NCBI GenBank assembly: GCA_032622095.1
Contig: CP136064.1
Span: 126,159,605-126,223,604, forward strand
Direction of reading: 5' to 3'
DNA length: 64,000 nt
Origin: Siphonodentalium dalli
Taxonomy: Eukaryota > Mollusca > Scaphopoda > Gadilida > Siphonodentaliidae
A program made the position numbers and the translations under genes. Every line of letters starts with the position of its first letter. Position 1 is the stretch's first letter. Under the pieces are notes generated by a model that worked only from the letters and a program-made list of their open reading frames with translations, had not been told where the DNA came from and ran no database searches. Below are positions 12,899 to 24,379 of this stretch, piece after piece.

Positions 12899-13035
12899 AT
12901 ATCCACACTTTTTCAGTGGATATGGGTTAAATCTCATTCGTGAAGACAAAACATTTGAATTTCCACTCGTGGAAATTCAATGTTTTGTCATCACTCATGA
13001 GATATAACCCATATCCACTGAAAAAGTGTGGATAT
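12899..13035. repeat. 137-bp near-perfect palindrome
   Basis: The left arm begins atatccacactttttcagtg and the right arm ends cactgaaaaagtgtggatat. The centre is ccactcgtgg near 12,967. The arms pair over almost their whole length with only a few mismatches and virtually no loop. No target-site duplication or transposase is visible. It could be a MITE-type foldback element or a cruciform-forming palindrome. Confidence 0.92.
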
Positions 13036-13129
13036 CCTCTATGTATCATTGTATGGGAGGCCAAATTCACATTTAATAATTAATTGCGCTTAAGCACAAT
13101 TCATGGTTATATAGGTTTATCCATAACTT

Positions 13130-13262
13130 CGCCTTAACTCCTATTGACATATCACCTCTAAATTGGCTACGGCAATCGGCAATGCCGAAGTCATTTGCTG
13201 AAGCAAACTGAGCCACGATAAAGGGTTGCCGTAGCAGATTGCCGAAGCCAAACAATCTGAAT
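13130..13262 (-). repeat. Dispersed repeat, minus-strand copy (partner at 23,470-23,585)
   Basis: Read on the minus strand, the block carrying cagattgtttggcttcggca, then gcttcagcaaatgacttcgg and tagccaattta matches plus-strand sequence at 23,470-23,585 with about 75-80 percent identity by eye. An uncharacterised interspersed repeat. Confidence 0.7.
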
Positions 13263-13669
13263 TAAAAGGGCTGCAGGCTCTTGTTTTCATTGGTTTGGAT
13301 GGGCACTAGTAGTAGTAGTCCACTCATGAACGTAGTGCGTATCCTGCTGGAAGCAGCAATCTGCGAAAGCGGGCATGTTCAGTTGACCTATAGTAATAGT
13401 AGGGAGCTAGCCCAACTTCTTTATCAAAATGGCTGACTCGCAATAATATTACCTTCTGTTTTAGTCGGGGTGACTCATGATAACATATTATCTTCTGTAT
13501 TAGATGGGGCTACTCGCAGCAGCATTACCTTCTGTATTAGTTGGGGCGACTTTGATTTTCCAGTATACAGGCACACCATATGTGAGCAGCAAGCCTTCAG
13601 TGACACCACATTCGCGCTATATGACCATAGAAATACTATAGATCTGTGTGCACACAAGAGATGCTGATT

Positions 13670-14085
13670 ACTCGTTCCCATCTACATGGCATTGTTAACA
13701 TCCATGACAAATTGTATGATGATCAGACTAAAGGTACAACCTGCAGCCCGTGCTAAAGGATTTAGTCATACAAAGAGTAAAATTCAAGATGGCTACTGGC
13801 GGCCATGCCGAATGACCCCAAAATTACTCGTTCCCATCTTCATGTCAATATTATCATCCATGACAAATTTCATGATGATCAGACGAACAGTACGACCTGT
13901 GGCCCGTGCTAATGGATTAAATTTTGAAATCCAAGATGGCCGCTGGCGGCCATGTTTTTTTGTCCGAATGACCCCAAAATGACTCGTTCCCATCTAAATT
14001 CCAATTTCTACAGCCATGACATATTTCATGATGATCAGACTAAAGGTATGATCTGTAGCCCGTGCTAAAGGATTTAGTCATACAG
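13670..14085. repeat. 156-bp tandem repeat, about 2.7 copies
   Basis: The word actcgttcccatct recurs at 13,670, 13,826 and 13,982, giving an exact 156-bp period. Units share catgacaaatt...atgatgatcaga, a 'gcccgtgctaa' block, and in the first two caagatggc...tggcggccatg, which contains YY1-like words on both strands. Units have diverged by scattered substitutions and indels. Monomer length is close to the ~160-bp cores reported in bivalve repeats, but sequence homology to them was not tested. Confidence 0.88.
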
Positions 14086-14327
14086 TACCTGTACCTGTAA
14101 CATGATAACCAGGTTTGGAACATCCTACATTTGACTAAATATAAATAGTTAAATATGATGATATCAAACCATTTTTCTTCCCATATATGCACAAGTTATG
14201 AGATCCTTGAAAATGCAGCCACAATGTGACATTGAAGTGTAATAATATTATTATAATACCGGTAAATGAACAGGCTTCGGATAAAATTTGATTCATGCCA
14301 CATGCATCATTTGTGTGGTGTTACTAA

Positions 14328-14390
14328 TAGATCATGCCATGAATCTCTAATCTGGCTATGCCCATACGTAGCGATTCGTGGCATGATCTA
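14328..14390. repeat. Hairpin, 21-bp arms
   Basis: tagatcatgccatgaatctc (14,328 on) pairs with gcgattcgtggcatgatcta (ending 14,390) with two to three mismatches around a ~21-base loop. Possible remnant of a small foldback element. Confidence 0.75.
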
Positions 14391-16289
14391 GTAAGTCATA
14401 TATATGGTATTTGTTATTGAATTATTTCCCTTGTTTTTATTTGAAGATCCATGAAACCGTAATACATATACATATTCAACTTGTATAGTTGAATAACTAT
14501 CAGGTCATTCGGGTGCCTGGTATAGTGTCAACATGATTATTAATTTGGAAAAAATTCTCAATGATCACTTGTATTATTTGGCATTGAGACAGAGTGAAAT
14601 TATAAAATTATAAAATCAACTCTTATAATTGATTACAACCAAAATAGGACAAAATTTCTCGACGTTTACGCCTCCAAATTGTAAAAACAAATATAATAAT
14701 TGTGGTGTGTCCACTGGTCAGCTATACAAAATAGCATGTGACCAGAACTTGGCAACATGATTCATTTTTTTTATGAGAAATAGCCCAAGAAAAAATACTT
14801 GTCAACCATGATTATTATGATAAAAATAACATATATATGACTAGCGTTTCAAACTTTGTGTGTTGTACGTTTTTTTGTTAAAAATATAAGAGCGTGTGAA
14901 ATTGATGTCGGTCAGCCATTTTGTAAACAATATTTCAAGTCGTCGAAAATTTATCAAACTTACGCCAAAGTATAAAATCATTCATGCGATCGTTGGAACC
15001 ACCAGTACCGACACGTTCCCAATTACTCTTCCTTAAATATGGGTCGTCATTGAGAGCGATCGGACATTATGCAATGCGTAATTCCACAAATTTGAAGAGA
15101 AAATCAACTTTCGGTTTTACGAATTCTCCAATTACCGGAAATGGTTTCATAACTCACTTTAGTATGCCGCAATATATAGTTCCCCGTATTATACACAGAA
15201 AACGTATATTTTCTTATTATGTGGGAAAACTGATGTATCTAAACATAAAAATTACTAACTATGAGCAATTTTGATACTTTTAAGAGATGAATTATATCTT
15301 TTTAATATTGTCGCAATGATATCAAGCTTATTTTCGATAGATGTGCGAAAGTTAATATTTTACTTTTAAATTTCCATCAAATGTTTTCTTCTTTTTTTCA
15401 ATAAAAGTAGCTAAATTGGAAGTCAGTAATGTCAATATAACTTCTCCTGATATTTATACAGATAACCCCTTGGAGATCGGGTGCTGATCGGGTACGAATA
15501 TTGTGATATTTGCTTTTTTAGTCCGCAAACGTACAGAATAAATTTTGACTTACGTTTTCCAATGGCGGCCAATCCGGCCATTGATAGAGCAGATTGTCGT
15601 CATCTTGGAATCCGTCTCTGATGGCGAAGCAGCTAATTTTATGAACAAAATATGGCTCCTCTCAGGTAAACCAGATACCATAGTACACCATGGTCCATTC
15701 TTTGGTCCAATATTGTTAGTTATTTAAAAGTTCTCGGTACCTAAAGACATGCTATTTTCCCCAAATATTTCCCACATTTGTCAAACCAAAGTGCTTTTTA
15801 AAGGAAACACATGCCCAGCATACTATAACAATTCACCAACACATTCTATGTGTAAAGCTGAGCAATATGAAACCTGGTTGCTATGCATTTTTCATTTTTC
15901 CATTGTTGTTTTTGGCTCATACAACAGTGATGTTTTCAATGATTTCAGCCATATTTTGGGCAAACGTGCATCTGACCCTTAAACACAGGGAGCTTGTAGA
16001 AAAAATATTTCAAAATATACCTTATATACATACCACAGGGGGTGACAATATTCGGTACGGAATAGCATGGCCAGTACAGCCGTCACCGTTGAATTTCTGA
16101 CTCGCTGCAACGATTATGGTCGGGTAAACGGTATTGTCGCGTAAATGTCTACTTCCAAAAGTGATAGAAACGCTCCTTACAGTGTTAAATGTTGTGGAAT
16201 GCCAATATAAACTTGTTTTATACTTTCAAGTGGTAGAAATCGTTCTGCGCAAACCATTAACATGACTGAATCGCCATTAATGTGGGGAA
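14391..16289. other. No gene recognised
   Basis: Contains one 96-codon open frame (14,984-15,274, plus) with no recognisable domain, and a gtttccaatggcggccaatc patch near 15,553. Nothing supports transcription. Confidence 0.4.
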
Positions 16290-16415
16290 AAATATAACCC
16301 TCTTTCTGATTGGTCGATATCAACTCACGTGGCTTTGTTTACGAAAACAGGGTCAGAAAAAAAACATTATGTATATTAAATATCGACCCTGATAGACCAG
16401 ACAAAGAGGGTCACA
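16290..16415. repeat. Foldback repeat, imperfect inverted arms
   Basis: aaccctctttctgattggtc followed by gatat at about 16,297 is the imperfect inverse of atatcgaccctgatagacca at about 16,380, which continues to agagggt by 16,412. The right arm has a few inserted bases. The spacer is about 60 bp. MITE-like, family unknown. Confidence 0.7.
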
Positions 16416-18489
16416 TTTGCTGCTGATTGCTAGCTGTAGATTTCATGTCGATGGTTCGATTCAAAGCAATTTTCTCAATTCAATGTATACACAATTTTTT
16501 TTTGGACATTCCACTGCATTTGAGAGTGGAAGGAGATTTTCTTTCACTTTTGTAAGATGAAAAACAAGCGAAAATGCCATTTACGTGGCCATAATCGGTT
16601 CAGTGAGTCAGAAATGGAACAAATTTAAGGTATTGGAAACCAAAAGATGTTTGGCCTTGTCTATATATATATATATATATAATGTAAACAATGTTTTCTA
16701 CAAAGTGCCTCTGCTATTAAACTGCAATTTAACATTAATTCCATCACCTAATTAAACAAACATGTTGGTTCTGGTAATTGAGGTCATATTAGTTTGGGAA
16801 TACTAATTTAGTGTATCACAATATGTATCGTATTGTTGATAATGACGTATTATGATTCGTATTGTATCATGACCAAGTATATCATTACAGCCATCGGGAC
16901 ACGGCAGCAAAATTATGTACACAGGACCTGGTTTCTGTGTCATGGTCTTCTCCCAGTAAATTACATGACATTACTTATTGTACATCTGACACATTTGTCA
17001 CTTCCGCCTCAAAGAATGCCGGTGCGATAATACTTCCCGAAGGTTTGCACCTAAGAAGAAGTAGACTTGGAAGGAATTTTATTTTCAGCTCTGTATATGT
17101 TTTCAGTCCTGGAAATGGACCTATCCGTAGGTACCGCCCCAATTTCAATTATAGCCAATGAGCCGATAGCTTAAATCCGGAAGTGACATACGCCTGCCTA
17201 GTGATATGAATCGCACCACAAGCCGGTCCCTAACTACAGTTGTAAACTATAGGGAATTTACGAACACGAGAGCAAAATATGTCTTATACATAGATATTTA
17301 TACATGTTTTAGTTCGGTTTCCTAAATTAAAAAGTAACTATGACATCTCTTTACGCTGGATTGAACAATGCCAACGACCACACTCGGATCCTAGTGTAAT
17401 TTAAATTTCAATATTTATATATAAACAGATTTCAGACTAACACGTGGAAATAGCAGTCCCGATCGATGATGCGTTATGAATATTAATTGTGCCGCGAGTA
17501 TGTGTTTTATGTGAAGTGTTTTTCATTATAAATGTATACATTTGTTGCTGTTATAACATCGTGGTAATATTGAGTTCGAATGTCTGCTATTAACACTAAC
17601 CTGTATGATATCGTGCGAACGTCGATCTTACTGAATCCATTTGAGAATCTAAAGCTTCCTCCGACAATGTACATATAAATGAGAATCAACAGATGTTTTC
17701 CAAGATTTTTTAATTACACGAAATTTCACACATTGCACGTGCTTCGCAGTGTATACACGCAACCTTCACCGAACAAGTTCACTTTGTGCCATTGTTGCCT
17801 CGACATGGCAACATGTAACTGACTCCATGATAGTCGGCGTTTTCTTTAATGCACTTTATTTATGGCAAATATAGGATGTGGAATTTAAAAAGGCCATTAT
17901 TTGATAATCCTTTGCATCCGGTCTGATGTCACCATGCAGGGTTCAGTCGGGACGCTCGTGTATGGTAAACTTATCTCGTTATATTTATTTCGACCAAAGA
18001 GGGAATATAGATTAATTACCACGTGTACACCCCCGTTTGGTTTATTTCATCAGCATAGCTTCGATATTAAATTTGTTATTTGATATTGAAGTTTCATAAT
18101 GGCTTCATTTAGACCGTTTGATTCAACGTATGCCTAAACATCTATCTTTGTTGTTTAACAATCACAACTGTTTTTTGTTTAAAAATGGTTCTATTTTTGT
18201 TTATATCTAACGACAGTCACTTTTACATGTTGCATACACGCACAAAGGTATCTTGAAAATCGTGATATTCAGAACGAAGCTATATTATCGTGTTACATGG
18301 CGTTTAACAACACAGTTCTTTCTCATCGGAAGCTAATTTAGCACTGAAGAGATAGCGGAATTGAGATGGCTTGTGGTGCGTAGTTATAGTAACCATGCAG
18401 TCTACAGGTGGGCGGGACGTACGGATAGGTCAATTGGCCATGGCAATAAGCAATGGCATGGGAAACGATGTGGAAAAATGTGGAATTCT
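16416..18489. other. No gene recognised; (TA)n microsatellite at about 16,663-16,682
   Basis: Only short open frames. A ggttcgattc word at about 16,455 resembles a Pol III B box but has no partner A box or cloverleaf. Confidence 0.4.
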
Positions 18490-19335
18490 AACATGCCACC
18501 AAGTCACAAATGCTTGTTTTCACGTATAAAGTTTTTTTCTCAGTGGATTTGAGTGGTCTAGAGCACTGTTCTGAAGAATCCACTGGCTGACAAGCTGACA
18601 GCCTTGGGGAATTTGAGAACTTTGGGTTAAATGAAGATGGAAGTCAAAATTAGGGCCCTGCGAATCAGTTGTTTCCATTTTGAATCAAATCTTGAATCAA
18701 ATCAGGCAAACGATTCCGTCGATTTGAAATCAAATCGAATCTCGAATTGAATCAATTTTACTGAGCCAATCGAGTTCAAATAAATGATAGAACTTCGAAG
18801 AATTAACACTTAAAATTTCATGTCGAAAACTGCCCAGTCATTTTGTGTAGCGTTTTTCTCAGGCATAGAAACTAATGGAGAGGCATGGAAGCATGCATCT
18901 GTTGGCACTAATATCACCCTACAGGGCTGTGGACCTTTGTAATAAATATGATAATTATCTGTCCATGTTGATATAAGTGAGTGTCTGAGTTTCAGTCGCT
19001 TGAAAAAAAAACGTTATTTGATGCCACAGCGGCCGTACTCTCCAGGGCAGCAGACAAATACCCACCACAGCGCAGAAATGATTGTTCGGTGTGACAATGG
19101 GATCCCAAAAGCATATATCATGGTATACTTTTCTGGCTCTTTCCCAGTAGAAACTTTCTCCTTGTGGCAAGGATAGAAATATTTACCGCTATCTTAGTTT
19201 AACTCAAATTTTCTTAAATTCCCCAAAGCTGCCAGTGGGTCAGCCGGTGAATTCTTCAGACGGATACCCCAGACCACCGGAATCCACAAAGAAAAAAATT
19301 TATATGCAAAAAAACATGCAACAGCTAAAAATCAT
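18490..19335. mobile_element. Foldback (TIR-like) element with ~140-bp inverted arms
   Basis: The left arm (about 18,490-18,640) reads through tataaagtttttttctcagt, gaagaatccactggctgac and ttggggaatttgagaac. The right arm (about 19,190-19,335) is its imperfect inverse, including aaattccccaaagctgcc, gggtcagccggtgaattctt and a tttatatgca stretch. A ~550-bp internal segment has no transposase-like frame. Most likely a non-autonomous DNA transposon or foldback element. Exact ends and target-site duplication could not be fixed. Confidence 0.78.
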
Positions 19336-19898
19336 GGTTTGGCTGCCGGACTAGGGGCTGTGTTTTTTTTTTCTGCAGACTTTAGTCATATCGTTTTAAC
19401 AGGGTTTTATGCCCAAATGCTGGATATGTGATTTAGATATTTTGTTTTAACTCAAATTTCAATAAACGGCTAAACCTAAAAATATTGATGTAGTCAGAGT
19501 GGAAGTGTTAATAGACAAATCCATTGGAATCTAAAAAGGATTCTCATAATATATAACTAATATATAGTATATAGTCATTTCTTTGAGTGAAATTTATCAG
19601 ACAGTACTCGGACACTGAACCTCTAGAGTCTGATTCCATTACATTCATTATGCTTGGCTGGAATGGGCAAATTACCCTGGGCAGGCCAGGACAAAATAAA
19701 TGGAATGATTTTTGGTGACCGGCATAATTTAAAAATAGCATACTAACAACTGAAAATAAAAAATATGTTTTATTGAGGTTCTTTGACAAAACCGACATTG
19801 GATGGTGTTGGACAAATGAAGGCTTATGATTAAAATATCTGATATTCACAATGAAACTAATAAGAATTTAGATTTTTACCGAACAAGCAAACATACCT

Positions 19899-20007
19899 AA
19901 TTTTATATCAACCTTGCCACCAACACCCTCATATTTTAAATATATAGTTTCAATGAAACTATATATTTAAATTATGAGGGTGTTGGTGTCAAGGTTGATC
20001 TAAAATT
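19899..20007. repeat. 109-bp palindrome, loop-free
   Basis: Left arm tttatatcaaccttgccacc and on; centre agtttcaatgaaact at 19,953; right arm ending gtgtcaaggttgatctaaaa. The arms match with about four mismatches and no spacer. No gene or flanking duplication seen. MITE-like palindrome. Confidence 0.9.
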
Positions 20008-20091
20008 GTTTCACGTTTTTATCATATGTGTGAAGAAATGACATAATCTTGGCAAATTATAACAAAATGATAATTTGTATCGCAACATAGA

Positions 20092-20575
20092 TCTTATATA
20101 TGTGATATGGATCGAGCTCAAATTTCATATATAAGGGTAAAAACCACAGGGATCGTCGACGTCACATTTTGGACAAGCTCTGAGCACTCATTCTCCACTC
20201 CCAATCATCAAAATCACCGCAAACAGCACTGCGGGGGTTAATCGGGTTGATAGTTAAAGAGCGTTCCTATCCGCAGTGTAGTTGATAAAGAGCGTATGTG
20301 CGTAATGTGATTCTTACGTCTGGGTCTGGGCGTGTGCGTTAGTATACAGACATGAGCGTGTGATTCTTACGTACTTAGGGCTTCCTAGGAACGCGGAGCG
20401 GGTCAGTTTTTCCGCCCTAGGTGATCTTCAACTTGAAACGGGTACCCACAAATGATATATATGTGTGTATCCTTTATAGACTCGAACTGATTGAGCTCAA
20501 ACTAAACAAATAATTAAAAAAATTAAAATTGTCATGTTTCTGACGAACACCGCCAGTGGCGGGCTAACCTGCTAG
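20092..20575 (+). mobile_element. Non-autonomous Helitron H1 (first of a head-to-tail array)
   Basis: The 5' end TCTTATATATGTG follows host A at 20,091. The 3' end CTAG is at 20,572-20,575, preceded by the hairpin ccgccagtggcgg about 8-9 bases upstream. This is the standard Helitron layout (5'-TC, 3' hairpin plus CTRR). Internal sequence includes atcgagctcaaatttc and a 110-bp block (tttggacaagctctgagcac...) shared with H2. No Rep/helicase is encoded. Confidence 0.78.
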
Positions 20576-21757
20576 TCTACTATATATTTTGAAAACTCCG
20601 TATATATATATGTGTGTATATATGTGTGTATGTGGGTACTTTATAGAATCGAAAACGGCTGCGCGGATCGAGCTCAATTTCGTATATAAGGGTAAAAACC
20701 CACGGGGATCATCAACGTCGCATTTTGGACAAGCTCTGAGCACCCATTCTCCACTCCCAATCATCAAAATCACCGCAAACGGCACTTCGGGGGTTAAGGC
20801 ATCAACATTCTTTATATTGACCATATTGTAGTTGTTAACCGACTGACGCTCTTTATTGCCATCGACATTGCTAAACGGTTACCCATGCGTACGAAACTAC
20901 GGATGCAAAACGCGAAATGCATTTATCTCGATTAAAAAGGCAGAATTAACTCATTGAAAAACAAAAAATGCGTGTTGTGTGATTCTTATGTCTGTCGTTC
21001 ATAGGAAGGGGGGGATTTCATCGGGTCAGTTTTTCCGCCGGAAAAAGGCAGAATTAACGCATTGAAACATGATTGAAAAACAAAAAATTAATTAAAAAAA
21101 TTTTAAACTAAAAAAACAATTAAAGGTACTCAATCCGATAAAACTCCTCTCAATTACTATTTCAATGGCTTCGGGGTTCAAAAATATTTTATTCCAGTCG
21201 AGGAAGTCACCCATCAAAGCTCAGATTTGTTAGATATCAATTTTAGAAATCTATTATTTTTCATTATCGGGAATACTTTCTGGCCCAGAAATTGCGTTAT
21301 TATTACCACTTGATTTTAGAGTTATCCATCCTTGTCTGTTTGAATAGATTTTTGTGTACACATCCCGAGCAGATTACGGCAGTTGAAGGCAATTATTAGT
21401 ACTCATCTCGAGTAAATAACAAATTTCTAAAATCAATATCTAATAACTCTGAGCTTTGTTTGATGGGTTCCTCGACTCGAATCAAATATTTTTTACCCCC
21501 AACGCCAAAGAAATAGTAATATAGGACCCTCTGATCGGATTGTTGTTGTTGGAATCTGTTGAGATGGGGACCCTCTGTTCGGATTGATTACCTTTAAATT
21601 AAAAAAAAATTCAATTAAATTAAAAAAACAAAACAAATAAATTAAAAAACAAAAAATTAAAATATTACAAAATTAAAAAAAAATTCAATAAAAACAAAAT
21701 AATTTACAAAATGTCATGTTTCTGACCAACCACGATAGTGGCGGGCTAACCTGCTAG
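20576..21757 (+). mobile_element. Non-autonomous Helitron H2
   Basis: Starts TCTACTATATATTTTGAAAA directly after the CTAG of H1, with no base between, and ends in ggcgggctaacctgCTAG at 21,757. Just upstream lies the hairpin ccacgatagtgg. It carries the same atcgagctcaatttcg block as H1 near 20,665, and a nested inverted-repeat insertion at 21,128-21,545. The rest is A/T-rich low-complexity sequence. Non-coding. Confidence 0.78.
21128..21545. mobile_element. Inverted-repeat (MITE-like) insertion nested in Helitron H2
   Basis: The left arm (about 21,128-21,252) contains caatccgataaaact, aatggcttcggggttc, gtcgaggaagtcacccatca and gatatcaattttagaaat. The right arm (about 21,418-21,545) holds their imperfect inverses, including atttctaaaatcaatatcta, tgatgggttcctcgactcg and gatcggattg. 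The ~165-bp spacer is non-coding. Divergence of the arms suggests an old insertion. Confidence 0.75.
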
Positions 21758-22485
21758 TCTTCTCTTCTATATATTTTGAGAACTCCGTGTATTCGAGAGA
21801 TAGCTCACACCCTCCGGACCTCAATGATATGATCGTGAATGAGTATTGATATACCCCACTAAACTTTGACAAACACCAGTAATGGTGTGTAGATCATTTA
21901 CATATATCTCCTATATATTTTGATACAATCTATCTAATTTACATATCTCTCTTATATATTTATGTTTGTGTGTGTGTTGTACTTCATACAAATCTACAAT
22001 TCTCGACCGATCGGGACGAAACTTGGTACGTGTGTGTAGTTTGACCAGGCGGTGGTCGTTGTCGTATTGGCGAGTCCGTGCGACGCCCGTGCAGCGCATG
22101 CGCAGACGAAATCTCGGAAACGGGTGGAGCTATCGACTTGAAATTTGCTATGTGAATGTATCTTGCGCCGGGTACAAATTTTATCGGGTCGCCGAGCCCG
22201 TGCGACGCCCGTGCAGCGCATGCGCAGACGAGATCTCGGAAACGGGTGGAGCTATCGACTTGAAATTTGCTATGTGAATGTATCTTGCGCCGGGTACAAA
22301 TTTTATCGGGTCGCCGAGCCCGTGCGACGCCAGCTTCGCGCATGCGCAGACCAGATCTCTGAAACGGGTGGAGCTACCGGGTACTAATTTTTTCTTATTG
22401 AAACGCGTGGAGCTAAAAATAAAAAAAAAATATTAAAAAAATGTCATGTTTCGGACAAGCCGCCGGTGGCGGGCTAACCTGCTAG
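21758..22485 (+). mobile_element. Non-autonomous Helitron H3 with 122-bp tandem core
   Basis: Begins TCTTCTCTTCTATATATTTT directly after the CTAG of H2 and ends CTAG at 22,482-22,485 followed by host T. The 3' hairpin is gccgccggtggc. Further 5'-type starts lie inside at about 21,907 and 21,946 (TCTCTCTTATATATT), so this may be nested copies sharing one 3' end. The core has gcgcatgcgcag words 122 bp apart (about 22,094 and 22,216, plus a third partial), the same monomer as the minus-strand elements near 44 and 50 kb. Confidence 0.75.
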
Positions 22486-23160
22486 TTCTATATAAAATGA
22501 AACATGCTGGCATATTGAGTGCGTTGTTAGAAAAAAGTTTTTGCCTTTAGAAATGACTAATTTTTAGCTTCATGCATTTTTCTATGGCTTATAATTGACA
22601 ACAGGTCTTAAATTCCAATATTCAACTTATTCTGATGGCAAGCAATTGACTTCTAGTAATATAATATTAATAAGTAATTTATTATTAGGTAATCATGCTA
22701 TTTATCCTTTCAGAACAGAGACAGATGACAACTAAAGTAACCACACAAGAAATGGGAGATACATGTATACTGGATTGATTTTTCCATATGTATGTCTGTC
22801 TGTCTGCTAAACCAGGCATTCATCTCGGCTATGAATTATTGGATGACATACCGAATGAAAATTGGAATGGATGTTTGGCTTCCGGAGCAATCATGAGCCC
22901 CCAATTTCATTGTTAGCATTTTCCATTCTAGAGTCCTTAATTTCACCTGAAAGTAGTGGTTTTCTGTCTATCCAGTTACAGTGCCCCCAAGATGAAGCAG
23001 CCTCATTCTGCTCAATGCGGCAGGCCTTTTTTAAGTGAGAAATCACAGCAATTTGCCAACATCCAATTTTCCACCACGAATTGAAGTGATTCACCGCAAT
23101 ATGCCGGAACACTATGAACAACGCAAGGATGGTTTCATTATATGTCTGTATGTCCGCAAT
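22486..23160. other. No gene recognised
   Basis: AT-rich sequence after the Helitron array. Tandem gtctgtctgtctg near 22,795 is a short tetranucleotide run. No coding signal. Confidence 0.4.
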
Positions 23161-23164
23161 TTTT

Positions 23165-23420
23165 CTCCCAGACCCGATTTCAATAAAATTTGGTGTGGTG
23201 ACTTGGGGTATCCTGACGGATGTTATAAATGCATTTTTTTTTTAGATTGAACTACTTGCTCCATTTAAAAATGAAAAAAAATAATACAAATACAATGTAG
23301 AATCAAAATTATTTTTAATTTGAAATTTTGAAGAAAAAGATCCCTTTAAAATAACATCTGCAGCGGTATCCAGAGTCACCACACCAAATTCGGTTGAAAT
23401 CGGTGCAGGGGTCTGGGGCA
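23165..23420. repeat. Inverted repeat with ~65-bp arms
   Basis: The left arm (about 23,169-23,232: cagacccgatttcaataaaa, tttggtgtggtgact, ggatgttat) is the imperfect inverse of about 23,345-23,415 (ataacatctgcagcggtatc, gtcaccacaccaaatt, gatttcaac in reverse sense). The spacer is about 115 bp and A/T-rich. Family unknown. Confidence 0.78.
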
Positions 23421-23469
23421 ATATATTTCTAAGCTTCATAGACTATGATTATGTCTATACTTCCAGCCC

Positions 23470-23585
23470 TTTTAATTCAGATTGTTTGGCTTCGGCAGTC
23501 AGCTGTTACGGAAATCCTTTGCCATGGCCAAGTTTACTTCAGCAAATGGCTTCGGCATTGCTGATTGCCATAGCCAATTAAGAGG
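23470..23585 (+). repeat. Dispersed repeat, plus-strand copy (partner at 13,130-13,262)
   Basis: Carries cagattgtttggcttcggca, acttcagcaaatggcttcgg and catagccaatta, matching the reverse complement of 13,130-13,262. It lacks any coding potential I can see. Confidence 0.7.
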
Positions 23586-24379
23586 GCTGATACTTCTCAC
23601 CTTTACCATCACAGAACTTCACTGTAGATCTGCGATATATACATGTACATGTAAGTACATGTACATGTATGCCGTACAACATATCAGTCCAACATATATA
23701 AGATCATCTATTTGTGGTGTTGGTAGCATTTGCGGCAACTCGCGGCGACAAAAGTTTCAATGGGCATTAGATTATAATCATTTCCACTCAAAAATGGCGC
23801 TTTTAGATGTCGGGGATTGCTGCCGAGATCCACCTCAATTTTGAGTGGACCAATCGCCGCAATGAGCTGAATGAGGCTGATTCGTCTTGGGGGTACTGTA
23901 TAATCTCATTCAACGGTCATCAGATCTGAATGAAATTTGTTACGGAGGTTCAACATCATGACTGCTTTCAGAAGAGGATTTTTACTTCTCTAAAATTATC
24001 CTTCTTTGTTTATCTTTAGATATATCAGCATTAAATTGGGTCATTTGATCTCAATGTATTTCATGTTTGTCATACTCAATGTAATAAATCTGTGTATTGG
24101 TGATTGGGAGAGGAGGTATCAGTAAGATACTTTTACACTTCACCCCCAATACCTTTGCCTGATATTGACGTAATATTTAATATGAAGTTCGCCGTCGGGT
24201 GTGCTTTCAAAAGAGTGCCCAATGCCGTTGTTGATATTCCATTCTGTACTTCCGTCCATCTGTACGTCTGTCCATTCTTCAGAATACATCACCTTGGGTA
24301 GTATTAATAATTGTATGTTGTGGTCATTTGGCATGGTGATATCACAGGTTGGGGGGGGGGGATAATACTAACATATTTC

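Noticed and set aside
16440-16475. tRNA-like B box (ggttcgattc)
   Set aside because: No A box at the right distance and no cloverleaf stems.
20537-20575. Possible hammerhead ribozyme (ctgacga followed by a GC stem)
   Set aside because: The essential GAAA strand is missing (taac instead) and the stem is better explained as the Helitron 3' hairpin before CTAG. The cagacgag...ggaaac word on the minus strand of the 122-bp monomer also has the wrong base at an invariant position.
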